From Tubulanus polymorphus (taxonomy: Eukaryota > Nemertea > Palaeonemertea > Tubulaniformes > Tubulanidae): 64,000 nt of DNA. Within the stretch, counting starts at the first letter, position 1. Every line of letters starts with the position of its first letter. The notes under the pieces were generated by a model, which saw nothing but the letters and a program-made list of their open reading frames with translations, was not told the origin of the DNA and made no database searches. The stretch covers positions 7,924,485 to 7,988,484 of the forward strand of contig NC_134027.1 in NCBI RefSeq assembly GCF_964204645.1, read 5' to 3'. This document shows positions 50,301-62,183 of this stretch, piece after piece. A program made the position numbers and the translations under genes.

Positions 50301-53300
50301 ACTCAAATTTCTTCATATTATTTGGATCATCTGATTATTGACGCTACCATTGGTGTAAAAGAGTACTTACTATATGAATAATTCTCAACGAGATCTTATT
50401 CTCTAAACGAAATTTTCATAACTTCATAGATTTCTTATTGCAGGTGCATTTTTAGTTCCCTATTTCTGTATGCTGCTATTCGGAGCTTTGCCGTTATTCT
50501 ATCTGGAGTTGGTATTGGGCCAGTATCACAGACAGGGTGCGGTGGCTGTGTGGGCACGAATGTCACCACTTTTCAAAGGTGAATTGATTCAAACTCTTCC
50601 TGCAAAAAAGTTATCTTATTCTGATGCTTATTGTGATACTGATATTGTGACAAAATTCCATTTTCAGGAGTTGGATATTCGATGTGCCTTATGGCGTTTT
50701 ACGTGTCGATATACTACAATGTTATAATAGGCTGGTCATTTTTCTACCTATTCCACTCATTTCGTGCTTCGTTGCCGTGGACGTCTTGTGATAACGAATG
50801 GAATACGGACAGGTGCCGCACCTCGTGGGCCACGGGCACCGGTAATGGTTCGTACGCGCCCGGCGGCGGGGACAAGACATCGATAAGTAACACGTCTTCG
50901 TCGCAACTGCCTGCACTGAATCTCACGGGTAACGCGACAGGTGTTTCGGCTGCTGCAGAATTCTTCGAGTAAGTTACAAAAATCCATATCTCGGAGTCGG
51001 TGGTATACTCTGACCAATGTGTATACCGATTCAAAAACCGAATAATACTTTTTCTTTTTTTCCGTTTGAAAGAAGATACGTTTTAGGGGTGCATAGAAGC
51101 GAAGGTATACACGATCTTGGCGCTCCCAAGTGGCAGCTTGTTCTTTGTACGATGCTTGTGTTTTTTATACTGTACTTTAGTTTATGGAAAGGCGTCAAAA
51201 GCTCTGGCAAAGTAAGTTTGCAATATTAAGTTTCTATATTGTATGGTAGTAAAGTGCGATATATAACCGTCGTTTTTTTGGTGAATATCTATAGGTTGTT
51301 TGGGTGACGGCGACCCTTCCATATATCGTACTATCAGTTTTACTAATCAGGGGTTGCCTCCTACCCGGGGCTGGGGACGGAGTGCGGTATTTCATAACTC
51401 CAAAAATCAGCAAACTTGGCGAATTAGAGGTAGGTTTTGTGTTCACCGGGAATCCATCAATGGTTCATTACTTGCTTTGCTTTCTATTTCTATACGCTCT
51501 GTCATCAGGTCTGGGTGGATGCAGCAGTGCAGATATTTTACTCCGTCGGTGCAGGGTTTGGGGTGCATATCGCATATGCCAGTTACAATAAACTTAACAA
51601 TAACTGTTATAGGTATGAAATTGCAAATAGCAAAAGTTCCGTTGATTATTTGTAGAAAATCCTGTATGAATTGCTAAATATCTTTTTCTCTCTCTTGTCA
51701 GGGATTGTCTGATTACGGCTTGCGTGAACAGTTTCACTAGCGTGTTTTCGGGGTTTGTTATATTCTGCTATCTTGGATACATGTCTAAGATGTACGGTGC
51801 ACCGATTGACAGCGTGGCCAAAGAAGGTGCGATCGAAAGAAATTTCTTGAAATAAGAAATCACTAGAATACATATTTGATATGGTTTCGTATTGGTAATT
51901 TTTTTGAACAGGTCCTGGTTTGGTATTTGTGGTCTATCCAGAAGCTATTGCCACTCTACCCGGTTCAACAGCTTGGGCAGTCATATTCTTTCTGATGCTG
52001 ATATCATTAGGATTGGACAGTGCGGTAAGTGTGTTAATTTTCGGACGCGCACTTTGGATTTTCGTAAACAATTCGAAATGTATCGCTTATTTCAGATGGG
52101 TGGCATGGAATCGATATTGACGGGTTTGAAGGACGACCATGCAAAATTATTCGCGAAATACAAATACAGCCGTGAGGTTTTCCTAGCCTGTATAATAATG
52201 TTTTCCTTCCTACTTTCCATCATGAACGTCACTGAGGTAAGCTTCCACCTGAAGATGGCTGATAGTCAACAGCAGAAATGTCGTGGTTTCGCTTCAATGA
52301 CTTTTTTCGTATAAAATTCTTGTGGAACTTGCTTAATTCATAATCCAGCATCTCGTTAATATCTGTCCCTCCCTGACATAAATTTCTTTTCTCGAATTTC
52401 TTAATCATAACAGGGTGGGATTTTCATCTTCACTATGCTGGATTCGTTCGGCGCCGGAACATCTATAATATTTACCGTATTAATCCAAGCGATAGGCGTA
52501 GCTTGGTTTTATGGTAAGTTTTATCTTTATCAGACTCCCATCGGTGACGTACGATACATGCGGTCCAGCCCGGATATGTTTCCGTTGCTTATTTTAGGCA
52601 TGGATCAGTTTAGTTCAGATATTCAACACATGCTCGGTTTTAAACCGGGTTTGTACTGGAGAATTTGCTGGAAATTCATAACGCCAATATTTCTATCTGT
52701 AAGTGTATATTCTTATTTTTTTCAAGCTATTCCGACATCATCATGTATGAATTATTTGTGGAAAATTCAACGCAAAATTGAGTCTCGATTCATTAAACTG
52801 AATTGATTTCAGGTTATATTTGTGTTTAGTATTATGACGCATCCGGGCCTCATGTACGCCTTGACAACTCACACGTACTATTTCCCGCGCTGGGCAAACA
52901 TGATCGGCTGGATGATAGCGGCCTCGGCCATGCTGACTATTCCCGGAGTCGGCATCTATAAAATGATACGCCTACCAGGCACATTTTCGAGGGTAAGGGG
53001 ATATCGGTTTGCAAATGGGGGAGTTCTCAAATTTAGCCGATTTTGGAACCTCAAACAATTTCATCGATATGATGATTTGAAAAATACACTGTATATCCAC
53101 TTACGTGTTTAGTCTAATGAATACATTTTCCAGCGTTTTGCTTTGTGTATTTCACCAAAATGGGAGCATAAAGCTATCAAACGCGGCTCTGATGTCAAGA
53201 GATACAGGGTAAGCAACGTTTGCGATCAATTTTAATGAATTCAAGTTCATCAGCGAGAAGAAATGTATCATTATCGCGTTTTGTAATCATCATTTTCAGA

Positions 53301-53326
53301 GGAATCACTGGTTTTCGATTGGGTAA
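47359..53326 (+). CDS. SLC6A3: Monoamine (dopamine/noradrenaline-type) Na+/Cl- symporter, SLC6 family, complete
   Basis: Fourteen exons, 47359-47710, 50444-50578, 50668-50968, 51073-51211, 51295-51429, 51509-51612, 51702-51826, 51912-52024, 52096-52236, 52414-52513, 52598-52698, 52813-52992, 53134-53208 and 53300-53326, join in frame to 675 residues. Twelve membrane helices are expected. TM1 [20 protein letters not shown] is identical in style to DAT/NET and has the monoamine-binding Asp (residue 101, equivalent to DAT Asp79). Further DAT-like blocks are [45 protein letters not shown] and LYWRICWK. Extracellular loop 2 holds two Cys and several N-x-S/T sites. The final short exon gives RNHWFSIG, parallel to the DAT end LRHWLKV; ignoring the last donor would give a different tail ending at 53235. 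Clears catecholamine-type transmitters at presynaptic membranes. Whether the substrate is dopamine, octopamine or noradrenaline cannot be told. AATAAA follows at about 53503. Confidence 0.93.
48197..48287 (-). tRNA. tRNA-Tyr: tRNA-Tyr (GTA anticodon) with 18-nt intron
   Basis: The minus strand folds as a tRNA: acceptor CCCTAGA/TCGAGGG (one A.G mismatch), D arm GCTCAGTTGGTAGAGC, anticodon loop CTGTAG, an 18-base insertion immediately 3' of position 37, and T arm with GGTTCAAATCC, discriminator A. Position and length of the intron and the GGAGGACTGTAG / ATCCTTAGGTC body are those of eukaryotic tRNA-Tyr. A-box and B-box promoters are intact. It lies antisense within intron 1 of the SLC6 gene. 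Confidence 0.9.
52245..52286 (+). ncRNA. Hammerhead-ribozyme-like motif in SLC6 intron 9
   Basis: CCAC (52245-52248), CTGAAGA (52249-52255), a stem-loop with GCTG/CAGC, GAAA (52275-52278), TGTC and GTGG (52283-52286). Stem I pairs CCAC with GTGG perfectly across the predicted GUC cleavage site. It starts only eight bases after the splice donor of exon 9. The following TATAAAATTCTTGTGGAAC links it to the repeat family at 9.7 kb. Stem II is weak. Confidence 0.5.
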
Positions 53327-54293
53327 ACAGATCAGAACCGTGATAGTTTGAAATGAAATCTCAGGGAAGTAAAGCGAATGCGCGTAGTTCCGGCATGGGC
53401 AACTAGTGGGAAACTCAGTCTTCGGTCGATGGAGAAGGTTACGGAAACATGTTGACCATCGCTGAATGGAATTGAAAAGAATATGTAAAATGTGTTGTAT
53501 TCAATAAAATGGTATCATAGTTGAAACGGGTAATTAACGTTTAGAATAAAATCTAACAAATAATGAACGTGTTTTATCGATTAACTTTATTGTAAATAAT
53601 ATCTAGGTAAATATTAGTATTTTGTCATATACATGTCGAGTTTGAATGATGTTGCGTAAATATATTGCATTTATTTCTTCCACCGATGTAAATCTAAAAA
53701 CAATGAACAAATAAATTACTTCATGTTTAACTCGGGTTCCAATGATTTTGTGAGGAAAGTTAGGTGCCGGTATATTTCCATATAACGTGCAATTTGATGT
53801 TTTCTTTATTCCGATACGAAAAGCTCTTTGACTCGTAGCAATAGGGCGACGGGTCAAATGCAAAATTCTCACTGGTACATATGGTGAAATTTCGTATGTG
53901 ATAAAAGAAGAGACTCCTAGGATCCACTAGAGGGATCGTTGTGCATGGAACCGTCTGTATTAGTTTGTGAATCCGAGGATGAATAGATCGGTAATGTCCG
54001 CATTGGAACTGCTGTATGGTGAATACCCTGAGATGGATACCCGCAATCATTCGACCACGACCAGCCCAAATCACCGTCAATGTATTATGACATATGCTTC
54101 CATATTGAAACGACAATAATCTGTCTTTCGACTATCTTCTTTCGTCTTTCGACTATCAAATTCTCATCGATTAATTCCTCAAAAGAATTTATCACCCAAG
54201 AATTTACCGCTTAAAATCAATAATGAATCTGTTTAGAGTATCCAAGTGGGACCTCTGTTAATGCAACAGGGGCCAGTTTCACATTAAAACAAA
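53327..54293. other. SLC6 3'UTR and intergenic DNA
   Basis: Contains AATAAA for the SLC6 transcript at about 53503. No further gene recognised. Confidence 0.5.
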
Positions 54294-54551
54294 TTGAAGA
54301 AATTGGATCTATTTTTCAACTGTGTGAGACTGTATTTTTCAACCACCTCTTTTTTGTCTGGGCTATCATATCATATATATCATGTACCAGAGTTGAGCGA
54401 CGGAGATCTCTGTGGAGGCAACCACTGCCAGGACTGGGTGAATTTTTGGGCGTTTTTCGGAAACTGCCCGAAACTACGCTTGTGCGGAATCAGGTCGACG
54501 CCCGCGGAGGAATGTAGTCGACTTTTGGACTGTTGTGGACAACCAGACTGA
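54294..54551 (+). CDS. Putative small Cys-rich protein or terminal exon
   Basis: An 85-codon frame. The first ~25 residues are hydrophobic/aromatic (LFFNCVRLYFSTTSFLSGL) and could be a poor signal peptide or intron read-through. The rest has a compact cysteine pattern, C-x4-C-x12-C-x5-C-x9-C-x5-CC, ending CCGQPD, like small secreted peptides. A poly(A) signal AATAAA at 54837-54842 supports a transcript ending here. The acceptor-like tgtaccag near 54384 could make residues from about ELSDGD onward the last exon of a longer gene whose signal exon I did not find. No family recognised. Confidence 0.4.
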   Translation: MKKLDLFFNCVRLYFSTTSFLSGLSYHIYHVPELSDGDLCGGNHCQDWVNFWAFFGNCPKLRLCGIRSTPAEECSRLLDCCGQPD

Positions 54552-55003
54552 CCGGTCTTATAGACTCATATCTGGAACAGTTTACATTTTGGATATAAGT
54601 ACACAGGACCGTAGACCTTGTTGGAAGTGCGGAGTTTCGAGTCTGTCCCGTCGCGCCGTTTTTAAACTCCAAAACTATCAGGCTACGCGCGCCGGCACGG
54701 TATCATTGGAAAAACATCGCATCTTCGTGTTTTATATTTTCAGTGATCTTGTAAATTATCGTATTTGTGTTGTTCTATTTTCTATACGTGATCAATGTGT
54801 TTAACTGATGGTAGCTTAAGTTGTGTTATAAGGTCTAATAAAGTAAATTTGAATTTGGTACCGTTTTAAAGTCCGCTTCCGTGAGTGGGACCGGTTCCTT
54901 GTCCACAATCCGTGACCGGATTTTAGTTACTGCTATAAAAGTGCCGGTGCCGCATGTTTCATCATCTCGTTTTTGCTGTCAATATTGTGAATAATCAGTA
55001 AAT

Positions 55004-58000
55004 ATGGTGCTAGATTTGGAACTTTTCCGTCCCGATAAAGGCGGAGATCCGGAGAAGATAAAGGAGAATCAGCGTAAAAGATACAGTAACGTTGAACTCG
55101 TTGATAAAGTGATTAACTCTGACGCCGATTGGAGAAAATGTAAGAAAAATTTCATTTCCGGGTTCTGTTAGGAGAAATGAGATACGAAGTGGCTACTCGT
55201 TCGGACCCGTACGAATAATTCCGTAAGCTGTTCGTACGCACCCGTCGGATAACTCTGGAATTATGTGTACGGGAAGGGATAGGGTTAGGGTAAGGTGAGG
55301 TTATATGTAGTTAAAACATTCGACTGACTGTCAGCGAGCTCGGTGGTCTAGTGGTATGATGCTGCGCTCGTAATTTACTGGCCCGGGTTCGAGTCTCGCT
55401 CTATCCGCTATTTTTCTCTAACTCTATTCTCCACACTTTCCTTGAATTTTTTAAGTCGTGCACCTCTGTACGCATGCGCGGCGTTAATCGGCCAATCAGC
55501 GACAGTTATTAGCGTACAGATCCTAGTCCCGTACGAATAGCCTCCGGAGTAATCCGTACGGGTCCGTACGAGTAGCCACAGCGAATAAGATATCGCTCAG
55601 TTTGTTATTTTATTTTATTTTTTTTCATTTTGCAGTACGATTCCAGGCTGATAATTGGAACAAACTGAAGAATGTGTGTAGCAAGGCTTATGGAGAAAAA
55701 ATGAAGGTATTAAGGCCGGCCCACCAAATCAAATCTTGGAAAAAAAGTCAATTGAATCGAATGCTTTACTTCAGTATGTCCTTCGCTTAAAGATTCATTT
55801 CTACATATTATTTTTATCAAAGAGGTTTAAGTAGCTTTTTTAGGTGTACTTTTGAAATTGAACAGTAGAATTTGATTCTGATTTATACAGAAAAAAGAAC
55901 CAATAGGTGATGACGATACTGTACCAGCAGAAATAACCGATAAGTTAGACTCTCTAACTATTGATGATCTGAAAGTGAGTAGTTAGCATTGGTTGCTAAT
56001 GTCGTTCTGCATTTATAATCTGATTTTAAACAATGGTCTCGTCTCCCGATCCTGTTTTCAGGTTTTAAAGCCGTGTCAAATCAAGAAAGTGCGAACGTTG
56101 ATCGATGAGGCTATCATTCGTGGTGATGAAGAGCGATTACGATTAGAAGCCCTCAGGAGAGATGCACTCTCTGAAATCGGCAATATTTTACACCCTTCAG
56201 TGCCTGTCAGCGATGACGAGGTAATTAGCCCGTTCACGATTCTAGAACGGTTCCCGAAGTTTTCAAGGATATGATTTGTGGGTTCAGGGTTTCAGTGCCT
56301 TAATTCAGGGTTTCAGTGCCTTAATTTTCTTAAGTACAGCCTTTCAGGCCCGCACTGTATCCCTTGGAACCTACATCATGTATTTATGAAAAAAAAAATA
56401 ATAATGTCGATTATCAATTATATTGTATGTACGGTTTACGAAAAATAAATATCTATCTATCTCGTTGCTTTTGCCAAGAGGAGGGTGCAGGGCTAGTCAC
56501 CCCCTAAATGTCAAGTTGCCCTGAAAGTCCAAGGGAAAATGAAAAATATTCAACTGATAAAAAAGTTGAAATTCATAGGCTTTTGATTAAATGATATGCC
56601 TATTTTGGAACTACAGCCCTCCCTGAATCAGATCCTGGACCTGTCCTGTTCGACAAGTTAGCAGCAGTAGTATCATTCAGCCAGCATCATTACTGGCGGT
56701 AAAAAACTGTCCCAGGCAGCCTATTCAATTCCTATTCCACAGGTGTCGCTATGGACTGCTATATGAATGTAAAATGCCCTTTAATAATGACAACATTTTC
56801 AGGAAAACAACAAGGTAGAAAGATTATTCGGTGAAACAGATTCCAAAAAGAAATACTCCCATGTAGATCTGATATGTATGATTGACGGAGTGGATTCTGA
56901 GCGAGGATCAGTTACAGCCGGAGGACGAGGGTACTATTTAAAGGTATGGAATTCATGCTAGATTACTCGGCTTGTAACCTTTTATATCCAAGGCTGATTG
57001 ATATTATTATTATCATTAATAGGGTGTCAAATACCACTTCTGTATTTCTTTAAAATTAATGTTCTGTATTAGTAATCATCTCTTTTATTTACTTTTTTTA
57101 GGGTGCTGCAGTGTTTTTAGAACAGGCATTAATCAGTATAGCTCTACAGAGATTATACACTAAAGGATATACTCCTCTATATACACCGTTCTTCATGCGT
57201 AAAGAAATAATGCAAGAAGTCGCCCAGCTGAGTCAATTCGATGAAGAACTGTATAAGGTAGTTCTGCTTCATTTTCTATTCTTAAATTAAACAAACGCTC
57301 CTTGCGTTGAAAAAGAAACCATTGAACTTCATGCAGCAAGAATAACCTTGCATAAAAACATTTCATATGCAGCGTCTATCAGTAATACAATCGGTGCCTT
57401 TTCTTTAAATGTTTAATCTCACCAATACATACTGAATGCTTTAATTCAGGTTATCGGAAAAGGTACTGAAAAAAATGATGATAAGACAGTTGAGGAAAAA
57501 TACCTGATCGCCACATCAGAACAGCCTATCGCGGCGTACCATCGAGCAGAGTGGATTTCAGAGAAAGACTTACCAATAAAGTATGCTGGATTATCAACGT
57601 GTTTCCGCCAAGAGGTCGGCTCTCATGGTCGGGATACGCGTGGAATATTTAGGGTCCATCAATTTGAAAAGGTACAACCATATTTTCAATTTATCCTACT
57701 AGATGCGAATCGCTTATAATTTCTCATTCGGGATCTTTCATTTATTACGTACGCATAGAATTTGAATTTTTCAACCACCCCTCCCCGTCTGTACGCAAAA
57801 TCGTCCATTCATATACATTAAGCATTACAGTACGCAATTTCACTGACCCCTCCCCCTTCCCTAATGCGTACGTAATAAATGAATGATCCCTTCCTCTGTG
57901 TCCTTGAGAAGTTTTTGTTGTTTATCAAATAGAAATTTTGAATCGAAAAATCTTTTATCCAGGTAGAACAGTTTGTATTGACATCACCGGAAGATGGAAA

Positions 58001-58992
58001 GTCTTGGGAAATGATGGATGAAATGATCGAAAATGCCGAATCATTTTGTCAAGCGCTCGGAATCCCTTATAGAATAGTTAACATTGTCTCTGGTAAGCGT
58101 GCGGTCCATTCATGAAGGATTTAGGTGCCCTGCCTCGGTTCTTATTTTGCTTTATATCCATCAGGTGAACTGAATAACGCTGCTGCAAAGAAGCTCGATC
58201 TTGAGGCGTGGTTCCCCGGATCAGGAGCGTTCCGTGAATTAGTGTCCTGTTCAAATTGTACCGATTATCAAGCTCGTAATCTACTAGTGAGATATGGGCA
58301 GACAAAGAAAATGAACCAGCAGGTATGAATTTTGATAAAAAGTGATTGGTATAGCTAGTTTAAGAGAAAATTGATAATCAGTTTTGAATATTGTGGCAAA
58401 CCTATCACCTTGATCCGCAGTTCAGGCGTTACTGACGAGTTTGTAATGTCTGGGTGAATATTTATCGTCCATTTCAGACTGACTATGTGCATATGTTGAA
58501 TGCTACAATGTGCGCCACAACCAGAACTATATGCGCTATATTAGAGAACTATCAAACTGATGATGGTGTCATTGTTCCTGACCTCCTCAAACCTTACATG
58601 CCCGAAGGTGAGTCAACTAAATTATTTAACAGAAAAGATTTGAGACTAGAGAACGTTATCTGCTTTATGAGATATCTGGATTAGAAATTATATTTCACGT
58701 ACATTTACGTATATGGACTTGTCCCAAATAATGTACTGGTTGTACAAAAAAAATAGGTTGGCGACATGAGAATGATCTACTAAACTAATCTTACTAAACA
58801 AATGGTTACATTTCACATGTGACATATTTTTTAGCATTCAAGGAAAAGATTCCATTCGTGAAAGAAGCACCAATCGATAAAGAGGAATCAAAAAAGGCAA
58901 AGAAACAAAAGGATGGTCAGAAAAAACAGCAAAAGACTGACAAAGCGGCTGGAGACATAGCTAATGATGTGAAAAATATTAATCTACAATAA
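55004..58992 (+). CDS. SARS1: Seryl-tRNA synthetase, cytosolic, complete
   Basis: Eleven exons, 55004-55139, 55636-55706, 55891-55974, 56062-56220, 56803-56943, 57102-57257, 57450-57671, 57963-58092, 58165-58322, 58478-58607 and 58835-58992, join in frame to 514 residues, the same length as the human enzyme. It starts [19 protein letters not shown]; residues ~1-110 form the tRNA-binding coiled-coil arm. The class II core follows: motif 1 region [12 protein letters not shown] with [20 protein letters not shown], motif 2 [19 protein letters not shown], the serine-site [14 protein letters not shown], and motif 3 [20 protein letters not shown]. The Lys-rich C-terminus ([16 protein letters not shown]) resembles the metazoan extension that carries a nuclear localisation signal in vertebrates. 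It charges tRNA-Ser and tRNA-Sec. Introns 1 and 7 contain transposable sequences; the 3'UTR is apparently long. Confidence 0.97.
55276..55470 (+). repeat. tRNA-derived SINE in SARS intron 1
   Basis: A tRNA-like head at 55333-55400 has an A-box (TGGTCTAGTGG) and B-box (GGTTCGAGTC) but no good anticodon or T stem. It is preceded by TAGGGTTAGGGTAAGGTGAGG-like sequence (55278-55300) and followed by TTAAGTCGTGCA. The same three elements in the same order occur at 38066-38240, so both are members of one SINE family. Confidence 0.7.
56283..56324. repeat. 21-bp tandem duplication in SARS intron 4
   Basis: TTCAGGGTTTCAGTGCCTTAA occurs twice in direct succession, about 60 bases after the splice donor. 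Confidence 0.9.
57730..57890. mobile_element. 161-bp MITE in SARS intron 7
   Basis: Terminal inverted repeats of 27 bp (57730-57756 and 57864-57890; GGGATC-x-TTCATTTATTAC then GTACGCAT) differ at one position. The interior is pyrimidine-rich with CACCCCTCCCC and ACCCCTCCCCC in each half. A TTC occurs at both borders, possibly a 3-bp target duplication. Confidence 0.85.
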
Positions 58993-60619
58993 TGACATTT
59001 ATGATAATGGAGACTAAGTTCAAAATGTGCTCTATCCGACTATCTGTGCTGTATTTATTTTATATGGGCAAATGAGCAAGAATGGAGGAGATCGTTATTC
59101 CAAGTGAAAGAAACAATTATCGCTTCAGTAGAGCATATTTCATTTTGTCTTAAGTATCGTGCATTACATACACACCAGTACTTCATACTTGCTGAATAGC
59201 ATGATATAGGTTTTGATTACATACCTGATAGATCTATAACTAGTGTCCAGTTTGACATGTACCGATTGGGTATAATTGAGGTTTAAGTCTGTGGTTGAAT
59301 ACTGTAAGCCTGAGGTCACCCTCTTGACAGAACTAGTGTCTAGATAATATCGCTGTATGATAGGTCACAAATGCTTGTGAAATAATTCATATGAAAAAAA
59401 AGATCATTTGTCTTTTTGGTCCTTATTCTTTGGTTATGGATACGGTAATTGTTTTATATATGTACTAAGGTGTTCGTGCTTCCAACTTTCCAGCACTGTC
59501 AGAAAGGTTTCAGTTTGAAGAAAAAACTATCTGTGTTATTTATCTACACTATTGTGACTTGCAATGCAATTAAATTCCATAGCTATTTTTTAAGCAATTA
59601 GAAAACCAGAATTTAATTCTGATGAATTTCTTCACACTTCTTGGTGCTACCATGGACCTATAAGACACCTATAACTTCGATTATACACGTCCATGATGCA
59701 ACATTACATTTCTGAATAATGTTTAAATTCATTTGTACCCTTTGCCGATTCAGTTGTGATAACCCGTATTGTTTTTAAATCTTTTTGAACAAGGTCAGTA
59801 GTATTTAAATGTACATGTACAATGTACCTATACATGCATGTGAATTTTGATTATGTAGAGCCTTTCTTACTTGCTACCCGTTTCAATTCGGAATACCACA
59901 TTTGAGACAATAAATCTTACTGCAAAAAGAATGGGAAATACAAATAGTTCTTGGTACATACCGATACAGGTCTCGGTGGTTAGAATAATGTTATGTTTGG
60001 GGAACATTTTGTATAGACGCATTAATTAATTCTAATGGGACCTAGTATTATCAATTTACCTCAACATTACAGAATGAATGAGATTCAGCACTTGGATATT
60101 ATTGATACACTCAGCTGAATAAACATTGTTCATACCAGTTCAATATTTAAACACACTTCATTACTGTAACTGTAATAAACCCGAGTTTGTCGGGTGTTCG
60201 TTTTGGTTCCTTACGTAGTGCACATTATTGCAAAAGAAAAACTTTGCTCTTCACGACAAAGCTTCTAGATGATAATAAACAATTGTTTCTTTTCTGTGTG
60301 CTCAAATTCCGTAGTTCTGTTTTTGATATTTTAGTATTTTATCGGTGTCTTGTTGAATCTTGATTGTCTTTTCTCGATTCAAGTCCTTATCGAAACCGCA
60401 ACCCGGTAGTGACGAACAATCCCTGTCGATGTATAAACGCGTTGCGTCCAACGTATATCTCAGTATCCGAGGAATGGCGTGCGCAAATAATTAGCATAAC
60501 CAGTTGATCATTGAATGGTCCGGACACGGCCGCCCTCCGCTTGGCCTCGCATCCAACCGGTTCGGATATCCTGAAAACATCAATGGTGGATACGATTATT
60601 CATTTATCGTACGTTAAAA
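58993..60619. other. SARS 3'UTR and intergenic DNA
   Basis: AT-rich sequence with several AATAAA signals (for example 59909 and 60118). No gene recognised. Confidence 0.5.
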
Positions 60620-62134
60620 CAGGGTTCATACAGATCGGGGAATTCATGAATTTTTCCCTGCAGGAAATCTGGGCTTTTTCCTTTAAAATCAGTGAATTTC
60701 AGATTCACATAATTTTTTTCCGAATACCATTGTTTTGTATCCACTGCTATAGAGGATGCAGTATGCAGTATATTACCAGTGCACCTGTTATTCACGCCAA
60801 CAATTGTTCTTTGATTATCTACTACTTCAATTACACAGTACAAAGATACAGGTAGGATGATAAAATAAATCAAGATAAGCTCACTGTTGTCCTTTTTAAA
60901 GAAAAGAAACAGTAAGTTAAGTGGTCCAGTATATGAATGAACTGGATTACGACTGTGATGTGAGATTATGATAGAATCTACATCAATTGTTTGATTTTGA
61001 TGAACAGTAATTCCTCACAATACATTTCTTGGCTATTATTCACTCAGCATCATTCTCATAGCATGGAAAAGTAAAATAAATTTCTGGAGATGTCCCCCAG
61101 ACCCCCTGGTGCATGTTCTGATAGCAAAAGGATGTCGCCACAGGTGCGAAAAAAATGGCGAACCATGGCAATATTAATTTTTTCCAACTTTTCTAGGGTA
61201 GACCAGACCCTACTAAATTGTGCAAGCTTTTCATCCTATCTGACCAAATAAAAAAGCATACGTCACTGTTGCAGCGTAGGTACATCCTCGAACTATGTTA
61301 GTTAAAACAATAACATAACGCCCGCATCAATTTAGCTTTTCTTTTTTCCTAGGTACAATCTAGATACAATCTATTATAACAAAAACTCATAGGCCACATA
61401 AATAAATTTTATAAATTCTCATAATTTTTTTTCGGTATCCCTGCCAATGGCCAAGGAAAAAATGGCCAAGGTATTTGCCCAGGAAAATGGCCAAGAAAAA
61501 GATGGCCACGGAAAAAAAGGCCAAGGAAAATTTATGAGAACTGCTGACAATGACAACATTAAGCTTTCAATTTAACGACATCATTTATGGGGCTAAAAAC
61601 AATTAAAATCGGTATAATGAGTTCAGAAATTTGATGAACTAACATGAAATTTCATTACATATATTGAATATATCAAGAACTACCATGAAAGAGAAAATCA
61701 TGCAAGTGGGCAATGGATAAACTTAAAAGTGATAAACTTAAAAACTTAAAACTTAATAAATTAACTAAATTAATATTTCAATGGTAAATGCATTGAAATT
61801 GTGTGGTAATTTAAATAGCAAACTGGTGTAGTGTCTGATAACATCGAAGTGAGATATGCTCATCATAAAATTACCTAAACTAATCCAGGAATAGGTATAA
61901 TAATCTCAAAAAGTGACATGTCAAAACATCAATGCATTTGATTTCTTTTTAGTAAATGAAATGCTGGTTAGTTTTCTATTTAATATTCCTTGGCCTTTTT
62001 TTCCTTGGCCATTTTTTCCGTTCACCATAATAAACCAGTTATTGTCCAGCGTTGATTAGGGAATTTAGAGATTTCGAGGGAAAAATCAGCGAACAATCAG
62101 GAAATTCCGGGCGTTCATATGCGGACGAACCCTG
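60620..62134. mobile_element. 1.5-kb non-autonomous DNA transposon
   Basis: The left end CAGGGTTCATACAGATCGGGGAATTC... mirrors the right end, whose inverse reads CAGGGTTCGTCCGCATATGAA. Similarity continues inward (GAATTTTTCCCT-type motifs). Subterminal inverted repeats of the phrase GGCCAAGGAAAAA cluster at about 61446-61532 (forward) and 61985-62022 (reverse). Flanks are TTAAAA on the left and TTAGAA on the right, so the target duplication is uncertain (a 3-bp TTA or a decayed longer one). No transposase is present. Short fragments such as 60511-60855 are chance frames. Confidence 0.7.
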
Positions 62135-62183
62135 TTAGAATATTGATCCTTGTTGAAGGTTATGATAAGCAAGTTGAAATAAA

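Noticed and set aside
53209-53235. SLC6 C-terminus ending by read-through at 53235
   Set aside because: A strong donor (AGG|gtaagc) and a downstream acceptor give a tail similar to the DAT terminus, so the spliced form is preferred.
55333-55400. Functional tRNA gene in SARS intron 1
   Set aside because: Boxes A and B are present but the anticodon and T stems do not form properly and it is embedded in a SINE.
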